Notes under the pieces: model-generated
What the model was told of the DNA's origin: nothing
The model's database searches: none
The model's input: only the letters and a program-made list of their open reading frames with translations
In this document: positions 24,884 to 34,410 of the stretch, piece by piece
Numbering within the stretch: the stretch's first letter is position 1
Layout of the letters: the number at the start of each line of letters is the position of its first letter
NCBI GenBank assembly: GCA_020635675.1
Contig: JACJZJ010000001.1
Span: 682,001-746,000, forward strand
Reading direction: 5' to 3'
DNA: 64,000 nucleotides
Source of the DNA: Flavobacteriales bacterium
GTDB lineage: Bacteria > Bacteroidota > Bacteroidia > Flavobacteriales_F > PHOS-HE28
Position numbers and translations under genes: made by a program

Positions 24884-26932
24884 ATGCGCAAGGAGAAAGT
24901 TCTGATCGCCCTTTTGGCGTTGCCGATATTCCTCGGCTGCGGCCCCGCCTCGACGGTAGGTGACGATGGCCGGCACGATAGCACCGCCACTGCCGCGGCC
25001 GATAGTTTCCGCTGGGAGGTGGACCAGTTCGCGGACGTCCGTGTACTCCGGTACAAGGTCCCGGGCTGGGACCAACTTACCCTCCAGCAGAAGGAGCTGG
25101 CCTATTACCTCTCCATGGCCGGTCTGAGCGGACGGGACATCATGTGGGACCAGAACTACAGGTACAACCTGACCGTGCGCCGGGCGCTCGAGAAGATACT
25201 CCGTGACTACAAGGGCGAAAGGACCGGCAAGGATTGGGAGGCCTTCCTGACATACGCCAAGCAGATCTTCTTCGCCAATGGCATCCATCACCACTACGGC
25301 AACGAGAAGTTCACGCCCGGGTTCGAGCGCCCCTATCTGGAGCAGCTCGTTGCTTCAAGCGGGGCGCAGCTCCCCAAGGAGGTGGTCGACGTCCTCTTCG
25401 ACCCGAGCCGTGACGCGAAGAAGGTCAGTCTTGACGCCACCCGTGATCTGGTACTGAGCTCCGCCGTGAACTTCTACGGAGAGGACGTCAACGAGAAGGA
25501 GGTCACCGCCTACTATTCAAGGATGGAGAAACAGGAGGATCCCAAGCCACTGAGCTATGGGATCAACAGCAAGGTGGTGCGGCAGGATGGCAGGATCACG
25601 GAACATGTGTGGAAGGTCGGCGGCATGTACGACGCGGCCCTGAAGGAGGTGGTGAAGTGGCTGGAACTGGCCAAGGGCGTTGCCGGCAGCGAGCAACAGG
25701 GCAAGGCGCTCGGTCTGCTCATCGACTTCTACCGTACCGGAGACCTGAAGACATGGGATGATTTCAACGTGGCCTGGGTCAAGGATACCATCAGCCAGGT
25801 CGATCTCATCCAGGGTTTCGTGGAGGATTACAACGATCCCATGGGCAGGAAGGGGTCCTATGAGTCCATCGTGGAGGTCGTGGATCCCATCGCGACGAAG
25901 AACATGCGGGTGATCCAGCAGAACGCACAATGGTTCGAGGACCACAGCCCGCTGATGGCGGAGCACAAGAAGAAGAACGTGGTGGGCATCACCTACCGGT
26001 TCATCAACGCGGTGAACGAGGCGGGTGACGCCGCCCCGAGCACGCCCATCGGCGTGAACCTGCCGAACGCGGATTGGATACGTGCCACCCATGGAAGCAA
26101 GAGCGTGAGCCTGGGCAATATCATCGATGCCTATGACAAGAGCAGTGGGACCAGTTCCCTTGAGGTCTTCTGCAACGATCAGGAGGAGATCGATCGCGCG
26201 CGTAAGTATGCGACACTGAGCAGCAACCTCCATACGGCCCTGCACGAGGTGGTGGGCCATGCGAGCGGTCAGTTGGAACCGGGCGTGGCGGGAACGGCGA
26301 TCACGCTCAAGAGCTATGCGAGCACCCTGGAGGAAGGCCGCGCGGACCTGGTCGCATTGTATTTCCTGATGGATCCGAAAATGGTCGAACTCGGTGTGAT
26401 GCCATCGCTGGAGGTCGGAAAGGCGGAATACGACGGATACATCCGCAACGGGCTGTTGTACCAACTGCGGCGATTGAAGCTCGGGAGCGACATCGAGGAA
26501 GCGCACATGCGGAACAGGGCCTGGGTCAGCCGGTGGGTCTACGACAAGGGTCTTGCCGACAGTGTCATCGTACGCAATGTGCGGAACGGCGAGACCTATT
26601 ACGATATCCGGGATTATGAGAAGCTCCGCGACCTTTTCGGACAGTTGCTCCGGGAGGTGCAGAGGATCAAGAGCCAGGGTGACTATGCCGCAGGGAAGGC
26701 TTTGGTGGAGGATTACGGGGTGAAGGTGGACCCCGCATTGCATGCCGAGGTGCTCAAGCGCGCAGAGCGTATCCGAACGGCACCCTACGCAGGGTTCGTC
26801 CAACCACGCCTGGTCCCGGTCACCGATGACTCCGGCCACATCACGGATGTGCGTGTGGAATATCCGGATGATTTCCTGGGCCAGATGCTCGAATATGGAG
26901 AGCACTTCTCGTTCCTGCCCGACATGAACTAG
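24884..26932 (+). CDS. dipeptidyl-peptidase III family (M49) lipoprotein
   Basis: Encodes 682 residues with a lipoprotein signal (lipobox IFLGC, Cys19). It is a zinc metallopeptidase of the M49 (DPP III) family: the family-specific motif HEVVGH (454-459, HEXXGH) and the second motif EEGRAD (483-488, EExxAD) supply the zinc ligands and catalytic Glu455. Family length is about 650-700, so it is complete. It removes dipeptides from N-termini; the lipobox places this copy in the envelope, whereas characterised DPP III enzymes are cytosolic. A TTACCTTAG element 24 bp before the ATG may be the -7 box. A terminator follows the stop. Confidence 0.92.
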   Translation: MRKEKVLIALLALPIFLGCGPASTVGDDGRHDSTATAAADSFRWEVDQFADVRVLRYKVPGWDQLTLQQKELAYYLSMAGLSGRDIMWDQNYRYNLTVRRALEKILRDYKGERTGKDWEAFLTYAKQIFFANGIHHHYGNEKFTPGFERPYLEQLVASSGAQLPKEVVDVLFDPSRDAKKVSLDATRDLVLSSAVNFYGEDVNEKEVTAYYSRMEKQEDPKPLSYGINSKVVRQDGRITEHVWKVGGMYDAALKEVVKWLELAKGVAGSEQQGKALGLLIDFYRTGDLKTWDDFNVAWVKDTISQVDLIQGFVEDYNDPMGRKGSYESIVEVVDPIATKNMRVIQQNAQWFEDHSPLMAEHKKKNVVGITYRFINAVNEAGDAAPSTPIGVNLPNADWIRATHGSKSVSLGNIIDAYDKSSGTSSLEVFCNDQEEIDRARKYATLSSNLHTALHEVVGHASGQLEPGVAGTAITLKSYASTLEEGRADLVALYFLMDPKMVELGVMPSLEVGKAEYDGYIRNGLLYQLRRLKLGSDIEEAHMRNRAWVSRWVYDKGLADSVIVRNVRNGETYYDIRDYEKLRDLFGQLLREVQRIKSQGDYAAGKALVEDYGVKVDPALHAEVLKRAERIRTAPYAGFVQPRLVPVTDDSGHITDVRVEYPDDFLGQMLEYGEHFSFLPDMN

Positions 26933-26950
26933 GACCGATCGCGATCGCGG

Positions 26951-26984
26951 GGAAGGGGCGGCTCGGGTCGCCCCTTCCTTATTT
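26951..26984 (+). terminator. rho-independent terminator
   Basis: GGAAGGGGCG (26951-26960) and CGCCCCTTCC (26969-26978) form a perfect 10-bp stem with an 8-nt loop, followed by TTATTT. Confidence 0.85.
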
Positions 26985-27128
26985 GGGACCTTCGTCCATG
27001 GGCCGTCGAGATCCGTCGACAACACCGGCCGCTCCGTCGGAAACTGCCAGCGTCAGCGAAACACCGCGCGACCACCCCCCGTAACAAAGCGTGTCCAAGT
27101 AGTTCAAAGGTCAATCTGAAGAGTCACG

Positions 27129-27644
27129 TTACCCCTGCCTAGGGCTCAGCCCGGTGGGGGTTTCGTGCGTTCGGCCCCAACCGTTGCACAGGGCGTTGGC
27201 TGCCCAACTGGCGATGACCATGTCGGGCTTGGTCCGGGTGTCGTAGCCCTGGGCGCGTACATAGCCCACGGCCGCCTGGTAGATCCGATGCGACGCATAG
27301 CGAGGATCGCTGTTCAGGTCGAGGTCGATCCGTTCAACGTGTACACCACCGTCGTGGGAGAGATGCTCGGCCACCGCGATGCTGCGTTCGACCTCCCCCC
27401 ACAGGCGGGTCCAGAGGTCGGTGATCCGTTCGGCCCGGTCCTTCCGGTAGATGACCTGTGCACCGTTCTGCCTGAACCGGAGCACTACCGTTGTGATGTA
27501 TATGGTGTGGTCGGCCCTATTGTGACTGTCCGTGCCTACGAGCACTTCGGTCGTGGGATCTTCGTGCAGGATGTCCCTTACGTGGGCAACAAGGCTCACG
27601 GTCCGTCCATCGCCGGTGCTTCGGAATCCATTGATCATGGCCAT
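27129..27644 (-). CDS. YkuK-like ribonuclease H fold protein (DUF458)
   Basis: Encodes 171 residues matching the YkuK/DUF458 family, an RNase H-like fold. The acidic motif VLVGTDSHN sits early, with later acidic residues in ERIDLDLN and KPDMVIASWAANALC at the end. The biochemical role in bacteria is not settled. A TAATTTCG element just upstream on the minus strand resembles the -7 box. The 196 bp between this gene's end and the DPP III gene hold only the DPP III terminator and a GCGATCGC palindrome. Confidence 0.8.
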   Translation of the reverse strand: MAMINGFRSTGDGRTVSLVAHVRDILHEDPTTEVLVGTDSHNRADHTIYITTVVLRFRQNGAQVIYRKDRAERITDLWTRLWGEVERSIAVAEHLSHDGGVHVERIDLDLNSDPRYASHRIYQAAVGYVRAQGYDTRTKPDMVIASWAANALCNGWGRTHETPTGLSPRQG

Positions 27645-27756
27645 CGGGTGCGCTCGAAATTAACGCCATGGTCCACGGGTGGCGCAGTGATCCCGCAGAG
27701 GGGGAACTTCTATATTTGCAGCCCCTTGGCCGGAACATCATGCACCGGCAGGCCAC

Positions 27757-27843
27757 GCCGAAGTGGCGGAATTGGTAGACGCGCACGTTTCAGGGGCGTG
27801 TGAGCGAAAGTTCGTGTGGGTTCGAGTCCCACCTTCGGCACCA
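27757..27843 (+). tRNA. tRNA-Leu (anticodon CAG)
   Basis: Class II tRNA with acceptor GCCGAAG/CTTCGGC, discriminator A and an encoded CCA (27841-27843). The anticodon loop TTCAGGG gives CAG. A long variable arm (GTGAGCGAAAGTTCGTG region) and the GGGTTCGAGTCCC T arm are present. Confidence 0.95.
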
Positions 27844-27847
27844 GGAG

Positions 27848-27876
27848 AGGCGACCCGCAAGGGTCGCCTTTTTCTT
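27848..27876 (+). terminator. rho-independent terminator after tRNA-Leu
   Basis: AGGCGACCC, loop GCAA, GGGTCGCCT, then a T run, starting 5 bp after the tRNA CCA. Confidence 0.9.
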
Positions 27877-27904
27877 CGGCCGGTGAAAGGGTCCGGCCCC
27901 CGCG

Positions 27905-27912
27905 TACCTTTG
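27905..27912 (+). promoter_or_regulatory. -7 promoter element TACCTTTG
   Basis: Identical in sequence to the element before typA; it ends 12 nt before the ATG of the following membrane protein gene. Confidence 0.5.
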
Positions 27913-27924
27913 TCGGCCCGAGCC

Positions 27925-28515
27925 ATGCGAGGCAAGCGCTACCGTTCCCGACGCCAGTGGTACAATACGCACGCCTGGGCATATTTCTCGGCGGGCCTTC
28001 TGGTGGCAGGTGGTGTGGCCGCCCTCACAACGGGTCGCTTCATCTATCCGATACTCGCCCTCTCGATCGCCATTGTCGGCATGGTGGTGGCCTACGTGCG
28101 GGACAGGGGGGAGGAATGTCTGTACATATTGGATGACCGGGAGGTGCAACTTCGCAACGCGCGCTCCACGGTGACGATCCCGCTGAAGGAGGTCGTCGAT
28201 GCCAGCCTTGTGGACCGTTCGGCGGCCCGTGATTACATCGTCCAGCGCGCGCGACGCGATCTTCCATCGGATCCCGGGCGTGCGGCCGTCCGGCGGCACG
28301 AGGCGCTTTTCGTGCGCTTTTGCTCCGTGGACATCGGTCTGCGGACCCTCACGTTCGGGCTCGGTCGGCGAATGATCGACCGCATGCCGAACGCCAAGAA
28401 CGATCTTGTTCTGCTTCGGTTGAGGAACGGTGAGGAGTACGTGCTGTCACCTCTTTACAACCAGGACCTGGTCACGAATCTGAGCAGGGCCACACGGGAG
28501 GCAGGTGCTGTGTGA
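27925..28515 (+). CDS. membrane protein, unknown function
   Basis: Encodes 196 residues from the ATG at 27925. Two transmembrane segments (about 17-35 and 40-58) are followed by a soluble domain that begins YILDDREVQLRNARSTVTIPLKEVVDASL. The hairpin topology and strand pattern resemble bacterial PH-like membrane proteins, but I cannot assign a family firmly. The longer frame upstream runs through the tRNA-Leu and its terminator, which rules out the earlier start. Confidence 0.65.
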   Translation: MRGKRYRSRRQWYNTHAWAYFSAGLLVAGGVAALTTGRFIYPILALSIAIVGMVVAYVRDRGEECLYILDDREVQLRNARSTVTIPLKEVVDASLVDRSAARDYIVQRARRDLPSDPGRAAVRRHEALFVRFCSVDIGLRTLTFGLGRRMIDRMPNAKNDLVLLRLRNGEEYVLSPLYNQDLVTNLSRATREAGAV

Positions 28516-28537
28516 TCACGCCACGTTCCGCCGGGCT

Positions 28538-29413
28538 TCAGCGCCAGCGCAGATGTGTGCCGATCCGCAGCGTGGACCGGGATGACATCCGGTTCAACTG
28601 GCAAAGCCGCCCAACGGTCGTTCCATAGCGGCGTGCGATCGCGGACAGCGTATCACCAGGCCTTACCACATGGAATGCGGCCCTGGTATCCAGGTCCATG
28701 GCCCGGCGCAGGTCCACCACACTGGAAAGCAGTTCCCCGGTCCGTAGGTCGAAGATCCGGGACGGATCGATCGGTCGGCCGAGGTAGCGTACCTCGAAGT
28801 GAAGGTGGCTCCCGGTGGACCGACCGGTGCTGCCACCAAGACCGATCGTGTCACCCGCCTGCACGATATCCCCAACTTGTAGAAGGCGTCGGGAAAGATG
28901 GCCATAGAGCGTTTCCAGACCATTGGCATGGCGGATGACGATCACGTTGCCGAAGGACTTGTTGTACCTGGAGATGCGCACCATGCCTTCGAATGCGGAC
29001 ACGACGGGATCCCCGGTCTCCAGGTCCAGGTCGACCCCATAGTGCATGCGTCCTCGACGTGGTCCGAACGGTGAGTTGATGCCGCCACATACCGGCATGG
29101 CATTGTCGCATGCCGCCGTGCTGATCGTCAGCCGTTTTGGAGCACCGAGCAGTTCCTCGCGATCGTGATGAGCGAAGATCGAGGACGTGTTCCAGCCACA
29201 ATAGACCTCATATCCCGGGATGCGGACGAGCGAGTCGTTGATGTCCCATTCCGCATTTGCGCTCGATATTTCACGGGCCGCAGGCATCGCCTCTTCGTAC
29301 GCGCTCTCCTCGTCCGTGCCTCCGATGGCAGAGGTATCCTGTACGACCTGGGCGTGCATGCCGGAACCCCAGAACAGAAGGATCGGGAGAACGGCGAGTG
29401 AGAGGTTCCTCAT
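28538..29413 (-). CDS. M23 peptidoglycan endopeptidase with LysM domain
   Basis: Encodes 291 residues from the ATG at 29413, with a signal peptide (SLAVLPILLFWGSGMHAQ). The LytM/M23 domain is in the middle: zinc ligands in HYGVDLD and HLHFE, plus GLETLYGHLSR. The C-terminal LysM domain (FHVVRPGDTLSAIARRYGTT ... STLRIGTHLRWR) should bind peptidoglycan. It would cleave cross-links in the periplasm, or act as an activator if inactive; the ligand residues appear intact. A TAGCTTTG element (29420-29427) ends only 6 bp before the ATG, so the message may have little or no leader. Confidence 0.9.
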   Translation of the reverse strand: MRNLSLAVLPILLFWGSGMHAQVVQDTSAIGGTDEESAYEEAMPAAREISSANAEWDINDSLVRIPGYEVYCGWNTSSIFAHHDREELLGAPKRLTISTAACDNAMPVCGGINSPFGPRRGRMHYGVDLDLETGDPVVSAFEGMVRISRYNKSFGNVIVIRHANGLETLYGHLSRRLLQVGDIVQAGDTIGLGGSTGRSTGSHLHFEVRYLGRPIDPSRIFDLRTGELLSSVVDLRRAMDLDTRAAFHVVRPGDTLSAIARRYGTTVGRLCQLNRMSSRSTLRIGTHLRWR

Positions 29414-29578
29414 GGCGCGCGCAAAGCTATCCGGGGCTCCGGACCGTGGAACCCCTTGATCGTTAAATAGTTTCAACGATCCTGATCGGAGAACCAGGTC
29501 AATGAGGACCAGTGGACGACGGGACCACCCAAGGTGATACGGAGCGTATCCCCCGGTTCCGGTCCGGAAGCGACCCTA

Positions 29579-32542
29579 TCAGGGAAGCTGCTGGACCCGC
29601 GTGGCCGTGGGCACGGTACCGCCGACGTTCACGAGGATCGGGTCCCTGTCGTTCGACGCGCCGGCATATTTCACCACACCGTCGAGGGTAACATCCTCGG
29701 GGTAGTACCCGTTCGCGGTCGCTGTGGGCACGGTGCCGCCGATCCGTACCAGGATCGGGTCCCTGTCGTTCGAAGCACCGGCATATTTCAGGCTGCCGTC
29801 CGGCACCACATTACCCGCCCACAGCAGGCGAACGGCCCCGCTTGTCTTTTGAGCATTGGTCCCGTAAGTAGCGACGGACCCGTTGGTCAGGTCGAGGACT
29901 GTAGGGGTGGTGCTCAGGGCGATCGTGTTCGCTGTCATGCACGCGAGATGGTTGCGATGCCGGACGGCCACATAGTAGGCGTCCGTGGCCACAGCGAACG
30001 CCACGGGGGAGGACCCGTCCACATCGACGATGTCCCCATCCCGTTGAACCAGCGCACAGCGCGTAGCCTGCAGGGCCGTGTTATCGTTCTTGTCGCGTAG
30101 TTCGATCAACACCCAATCCACCACCGCATCGTTCCCGCTGACGGCGAGCACCGGAGCTGATACGGCTTCGCCCCCGCCACCCAGTTGGCTGTAGCCAAGC
30201 GCGGTATAGGGCTCCGTGGTGGGGAAGGACCCAAGGGAGCGCAGCGCATCGTTCATCAACCCCGTCCCGGAGTTGTAGGGTCCCTCGAGCACGACACGGG
30301 CCTGCAAAAGCACCTCATTGCTTATGGGAATGGTGCTGGGGGCCAATCCATCATTGGGGTAGCGGCCGCTCGCCACGTCCAGGTTCTTCAGGACCGAATA
30401 GACCAGCGTGACCGGATCGAAGCGGAACACGACGCCGAACCCGTTGGTGCCACCTTCCGTGCATGTGCCGTAAAGCTTGCCATCCGTGCCCGCGATCAGG
30501 TTCGATCCGGACAAGCTGCCCTCCGTGGAGGTCATGTCGTACTCCTCGGTATACAGGGCGCTGGCGATGTTCCAACTGTAGATGCATCCTCCGAAGAAAA
30601 GCCCGCCATCCTTGCACATGCCATAGAGCTTGCCCGGCGTCCCCTCCACGAGCACCCCTCCCGGGGTCCCGCCCTGCAATCCATCGAAATCGTAACGCTT
30701 GGTGAACGTGTTCGAGGTGGGGGAGAAAGTGAACAGCGTGCCGTTGCTGTACTGTCCGTTCTCACTGCAGGACCCGTAGAGCAACCCATCGCTGGCGAGG
30801 AAGAGCTCGGCCGATGGCAGGGTGCCCGATGTCGTTGTCAGGTCGAACCTGTCGGTCACCGTCCCTGAGACCGGATCGAAGGAGAACAAGGTCCCCAGAC
30901 CGTTGGCCCCGCCCGCGGTGGTGGTGCCGTAGAGCAGTCCGTTGCCACCTGCGACCAGTCCTCTGCCTGGCGAGCTCCCGGTGGAACTGCTCAGGTCGGC
31001 GCGCTTGGTGATGGTACCGGTCGATGGAGCGAATTCGAAGACCGTTCCGGCCCCGTTCGTTCCCCCCGAAGCGCATACACCATAGTACTTGCCGTTGGCC
31101 CCTACGAGCGTGCCCACGGGGAACTGGCCGGTGGTCGTGCTGAAGCTGCTGATGAGCACGAACGCATCCGTATTGGGGTCGATCGAGAAAACAGTGCCTA
31201 CGGAACTCGTGCCACCCCCATTCGTAACCCCGTAGAGCAGGCCGTTCGCGTCGAGGACGAGCCTTGATTTCGGGCTCGATCCCTCGCTGAAGGCGAATGG
31301 GATGAGCTCCGTCATCGTGGACGACGCCTTCACGAACTTGAAGATGGCCCCCGCACCACCTGATCCTCCATCGTCGACCAATCCATGGAAGGTGCCCGCC
31401 GGGTCCTCGAGCAAGCCACCTTGTGCACTCAAGAATCCGGAGTCATACATGTTGTAAAGGACCGTCAGCGTGCTGGTCGTCGTGTTGAAAGAGAAGAGGG
31501 TACCGGAACTGAAGGTTCCGCCCAATTGGGTCATACCATAAAGGAGGCCGTCGCTGCCGAGGATAAGGCGACCAAAGGGCCGATATCCGGTCGTCGGGCC
31601 GAGGTCGACCAGCTTCGTGTAGGTGCCAGTGGAGATGTTGAAGCTGAAGATCACACCCTGGTCGCTGGCCCCTCCCTGGGAGCAGGTTCCGTACAGGAGC
31701 CCGTTCCCTGCCTGTACGACCTCCCCTTGCGGGAACCGTCCTTCGGCCATCACCAGGTCATGGATATCGGTGTATACGTTGTTCACCGGGTCATAGCTGA
31801 AAAGTGCTCCGGCGTTGTTGGCCCCGCCGCTGCTGCAGGTCCCATAGAGCAAGTTGTTGCTCGCACGGTACAACCCACCGAAGGGATTGGTCCCGGTGAG
31901 CACGGTCAGGTCCACCTTCTTCGCGTACGCGTTCCCGGTAGGATTGAATTCGTAGATCACGCCCTTGTTGGTGGTGCCGCCAAGAAAGGTCGTGCCGTAC
32001 AATTTGCCATTGCTCGCCAGAACGGGAGCGCCTTTCGGTAGACGGCCGTTGGTCTGATTGAAGTCGACGCGCTTTACGAAGGCGTTGGTGGAGGGGTTGA
32101 ATTCCCAGAACGTACCGAAGAAATTGGTGCCGTTCGTACTGCTGGTGCCATACAGCTTGCCGTTGGTATGCTGCACCATCCCGCGAATGGGTCCACCACC
32201 GCTGGTAGAGCTCATGCTGTAAAGCGTCGTATAGGTACCAGTGCCGGGCGCATAACTGAAAATGGTACCGAGCCCGTTCGTCCCGCCGAACTCCGTCACC
32301 CCATAGTACTTGCCGTTCGTCGCCTTGATCAGGTCGCCCTTGGCCCCACCACCATCGTAGCGGAAGAAATCGTGCTTCTTCGTGAACGTGCCTGTCTGAT
32401 CGACGGTGTAGATCGTGCCGATGTCGCTCGTACCTCCGGAACTGGTCGTACCCCAGTAGGTCTGGGCGATCAGCGACGTCACAAGGAAAGGGCACAGGGC
32501 GGCGAACGCCAGGGGGCGCAAGTTGCGGTCGGGCATGGTCAT
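29579..32542 (-). CDS. GloVer-type tandem-repeat surface protein
   Basis: Encodes 987 residues with a signal peptide (LAFAALCPFLVTSLIAQ). About 13 or more tandem repeats of roughly 50 residues have the pattern LYGTxxxGGxxxxGxIFxxxPxT, the 'choice-of-anchor tandem repeat GloVer' (TIGR03803) signature, which should form a beta-propeller-like structure. The last 200 or so residues are a different domain (VVDWVLIELRDKND, YYVAVRHRNHLACM) ending in two copies of a dockerin-like 39-residue unit containing KYAGASNDRDPIL and GGTVPTAT. A typical type A T9SS domain is absent, so this tail may be an alternative sorting or anchoring module. Start at ATG 32542 or 32536. Confidence 0.8.
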   Translation of the reverse strand: MTMPDRNLRPLAFAALCPFLVTSLIAQTYWGTTSSGGTSDIGTIYTVDQTGTFTKKHDFFRYDGGGAKGDLIKATNGKYYGVTEFGGTNGLGTIFSYAPGTGTYTTLYSMSSTSGGGPIRGMVQHTNGKLYGTSSTNGTNFFGTFWEFNPSTNAFVKRVDFNQTNGRLPKGAPVLASNGKLYGTTFLGGTTNKGVIYEFNPTGNAYAKKVDLTVLTGTNPFGGLYRASNNLLYGTCSSGGANNAGALFSYDPVNNVYTDIHDLVMAEGRFPQGEVVQAGNGLLYGTCSQGGASDQGVIFSFNISTGTYTKLVDLGPTTGYRPFGRLILGSDGLLYGMTQLGGTFSSGTLFSFNTTTSTLTVLYNMYDSGFLSAQGGLLEDPAGTFHGLVDDGGSGGAGAIFKFVKASSTMTELIPFAFSEGSSPKSRLVLDANGLLYGVTNGGGTSSVGTVFSIDPNTDAFVLISSFSTTTGQFPVGTLVGANGKYYGVCASGGTNGAGTVFEFAPSTGTITKRADLSSSTGSSPGRGLVAGGNGLLYGTTTAGGANGLGTLFSFDPVSGTVTDRFDLTTTSGTLPSAELFLASDGLLYGSCSENGQYSNGTLFTFSPTSNTFTKRYDFDGLQGGTPGGVLVEGTPGKLYGMCKDGGLFFGGCIYSWNIASALYTEEYDMTSTEGSLSGSNLIAGTDGKLYGTCTEGGTNGFGVVFRFDPVTLVYSVLKNLDVASGRYPNDGLAPSTIPISNEVLLQARVVLEGPYNSGTGLMNDALRSLGSFPTTEPYTALGYSQLGGGGEAVSAPVLAVSGNDAVVDWVLIELRDKNDNTALQATRCALVQRDGDIVDVDGSSPVAFAVATDAYYVAVRHRNHLACMTANTIALSTTPTVLDLTNGSVATYGTNAQKTSGAVRLLWAGNVVPDGSLKYAGASNDRDPILVRIGGTVPTATANGYYPEDVTLDGVVKYAGASNDRDPILVNVGGTVPTATRVQQLP
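29604..29683 (-). repeat. 80-bp direct repeat, copy 1
   Basis: Near-identical to 29721-29800 at a 117-bp offset (39 codons). Encodes the last KYAGASNDRDPIL/GGTVPTAT unit of the GloVer-type protein. Confidence 0.8.
29721..29800 (-). repeat. 80-bp direct repeat, copy 2
   Basis: Partner of 29604-29683; encodes the preceding KYAGASNDRDPIL/GGTVPTAT unit. Confidence 0.8.
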
Positions 32543-32631
32543 GGGTCTGTAAGGGGAGTTGAAATTAATCGATCATCCTTCCTCCGCCAAGAGCGGGGGC
32601 CGGACAGGGAGTCGGGTACTTCGATCCAAGG

Positions 32632-32639
32632 TACATTTG
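32632..32639 (+). promoter_or_regulatory. -7 promoter element TACATTTG
   Basis: TAnnTTTG match ending 10 nt before the acyltransferase ATG. Confidence 0.45.
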
Positions 32640-32649
32640 AGGGACTCCC

Positions 32650-34410
32650 ATGAAGAAGCGCCTCCTCGATCCCGTGGAATTGGCCAAGGCCAGCCACATG
32701 CGCCCCGGCGATCCTCGTTTGATCCTGTTCAAGGAGGTCAGTGGGTTGAACAAGCTCCAGCAGATGTACGAGGTCATCGGTGACCTTTCCGATAACGCGT
32801 TCATCCAGGCCCTTTTCAAGGAACTCGAGCTACAGGTCGAGGTCGCACCGGAGGATGTCGCCCATATGCCGCGCGAGGGCGGGGTGGCCCTTGTGGCGAA
32901 CCACCCGTACGGGGCGATCGATGGGCTGGCGATGCTGCATGTGCTCAACGGCGTTCGTCCGGACCTGAAGGTGATGGCCAATTTCATGTTGCAGCAGCTC
33001 GAGCCACTGAAGGACCGTTTCATCGGGGTCAATCCTTTCGAGCGGATCAAGGACCGGACGAGCTTCCAGGGCATGCGGGGCGCGTTGGCCCACATGGCGG
33101 GTGGCGGTGCCTTGGGTGTCTTCCCGGCCGGGGAGGTCAGCAGCTATCGCACCGAGGTGAAGGGAGTGGCCGACCCCCGCTGGAAGACACCCGTGATCAA
33201 GCTGATCCGGAACGCGAACGTGCCGGTGGTGCCGGTGTGGTTCGATGGCTCCAACAGCCTGATCTTCCATATGCTTGGAATGATCCACCCGAACCTGCGC
33301 ACACTGGCCCTGCCCAAGGAGATGCTGCGGATGCGCGGACGCGCCGTGCGATTGCGCATCGGCAAGCCCATCGCTGCGAAGGACGTGCAGGCCTTCACCG
33401 ACACCGAGCGGTTGGGCCGCTTCCTTCGGGCCAAGACCTATGCGCTGGGATCGGGGGTGCACGTGCGGCACGAACAGTTCCGCCCCCTGTTCTTCCCCAG
33501 TCAACCCAAGGAGATCGCCACGGCCATCGATACCGCCGAGCAGCGTGCGGAGGTGGAAGCCCTGGCCGATGTCCGCATCAGTTCACAGGGCGAGTTCGAC
33601 CTCTACCTCACGCCGAGCGAACGGATCCCCAACGTTTTGCGCGAGATCGGGCGGCTTCGGGAGATCACGTTCCGCTCCGTGGGCGAGGGCACCAACAAGG
33701 CCATCGACCTGGACGAATACGACCTCTATTACGACCACCTCGTGTTGTGGGACCGGGAGCAGGGGCGGATCGCCGGGGCCTACCGCGTGGGCGATGGCAA
33801 GCGCATCATGCGCCGCTATGGCAAGCGTGGCTTCTATACGCACACCCTGTTCCGGATGGAGCGCGGCATGGAGAAGGTCCTGGGACAGAGCTTCGAACTG
33901 GGGCGCAGCTTCGTGGTGCAGGAATACCAGAAACATAGGCTGCCGCTCTTCCTGCTTTGGCGTGGATTGCTCATCCACATCATGAACAACCCGGACCATC
34001 GCTACCTCATCGGTCCGGTGAGCATCAGCGGGAGTTACAGCCGGCTCTCGCGGGCCCTCATCATCGATTTCGTACGACAACACTACTACGACGAGGAATT
34101 GGCCCAACTGATCCGCCCGCGAAACAAGTTCCGGGTGAAGAACGAGAAAACGGATAGCGCGGCCCTGCTGGAAGCCGCGGCGGACCTGAAGAAATTGGAC
34201 CAGATCATCGCCGATGTGGAGCCCAAAGGAGCCACTGTCCCGATCCTGCTGAAGAAATACCTGCTCCTGAACGCGCGGATAGTCGGATTCAACCGGGATC
34301 CCCGGTTCAACGATGCGCTCGACGGGCTCATGGTGCTCGACCTCACCAAAGTGCCCGATCGGGTGGTCGAGGACCTGAAGAAGGGAATGGCGGACCAGGC
34401 TGCGGTCTAG
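32650..34410 (+). CDS. OlsF-type bifunctional acyltransferase (PlsC-like + GNAT)
   Basis: Encodes 586 residues. The N-terminal half is a lysophospholipid acyltransferase domain with VANHPYGAIDG (about 82-92) as the catalytic His/Asp motif and GVFPAGEVSSY as the substrate-binding motif. The C-terminal half is an OlsB/hemolysin-like GNAT N-acyltransferase (DLYYDHLVLWDREQGRIAGAYRVG ... LGRSFVVQEYQ ... YLIGPVSISGSY). This fusion is the OlsF design known to make ornithine lipids, with relatives making glycine or other aminolipids. The amino acid used here cannot be read from sequence. Its product would be a membrane aminolipid. The stop overlaps the convergent LpxH-like gene by 4 bp. Confidence 0.88.
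   Translation: MKKRLLDPVELAKASHMRPGDPRLILFKEVSGLNKLQQMYEVIGDLSDNAFIQALFKELELQVEVAPEDVAHMPREGGVALVANHPYGAIDGLAMLHVLNGVRPDLKVMANFMLQQLEPLKDRFIGVNPFERIKDRTSFQGMRGALAHMAGGGALGVFPAGEVSSYRTEVKGVADPRWKTPVIKLIRNANVPVVPVWFDGSNSLIFHMLGMIHPNLRTLALPKEMLRMRGRAVRLRIGKPIAAKDVQAFTDTERLGRFLRAKTYALGSGVHVRHEQFRPLFFPSQPKEIATAIDTAEQRAEVEALADVRISSQGEFDLYLTPSERIPNVLREIGRLREITFRSVGEGTNKAIDLDEYDLYYDHLVLWDREQGRIAGAYRVGDGKRIMRRYGKRGFYTHTLFRMERGMEKVLGQSFELGRSFVVQEYQKHRLPLFLLWRGLLIHIMNNPDHRYLIGPVSISGSYSRLSRALIIDFVRQHYYDEELAQLIRPRNKFRVKNEKTDSAALLEAAADLKKLDQIIADVEPKGATVPILLKKYLLLNARIVGFNRDPRFNDALDGLMVLDLTKVPDRVVEDLKKGMADQAAV

Noticed and set aside
26936..26949. GCGATCGC-containing palindrome after the DPP III gene
   Set aside because: Single occurrence next to a normal terminator; too short to claim a repeat family or protein site.
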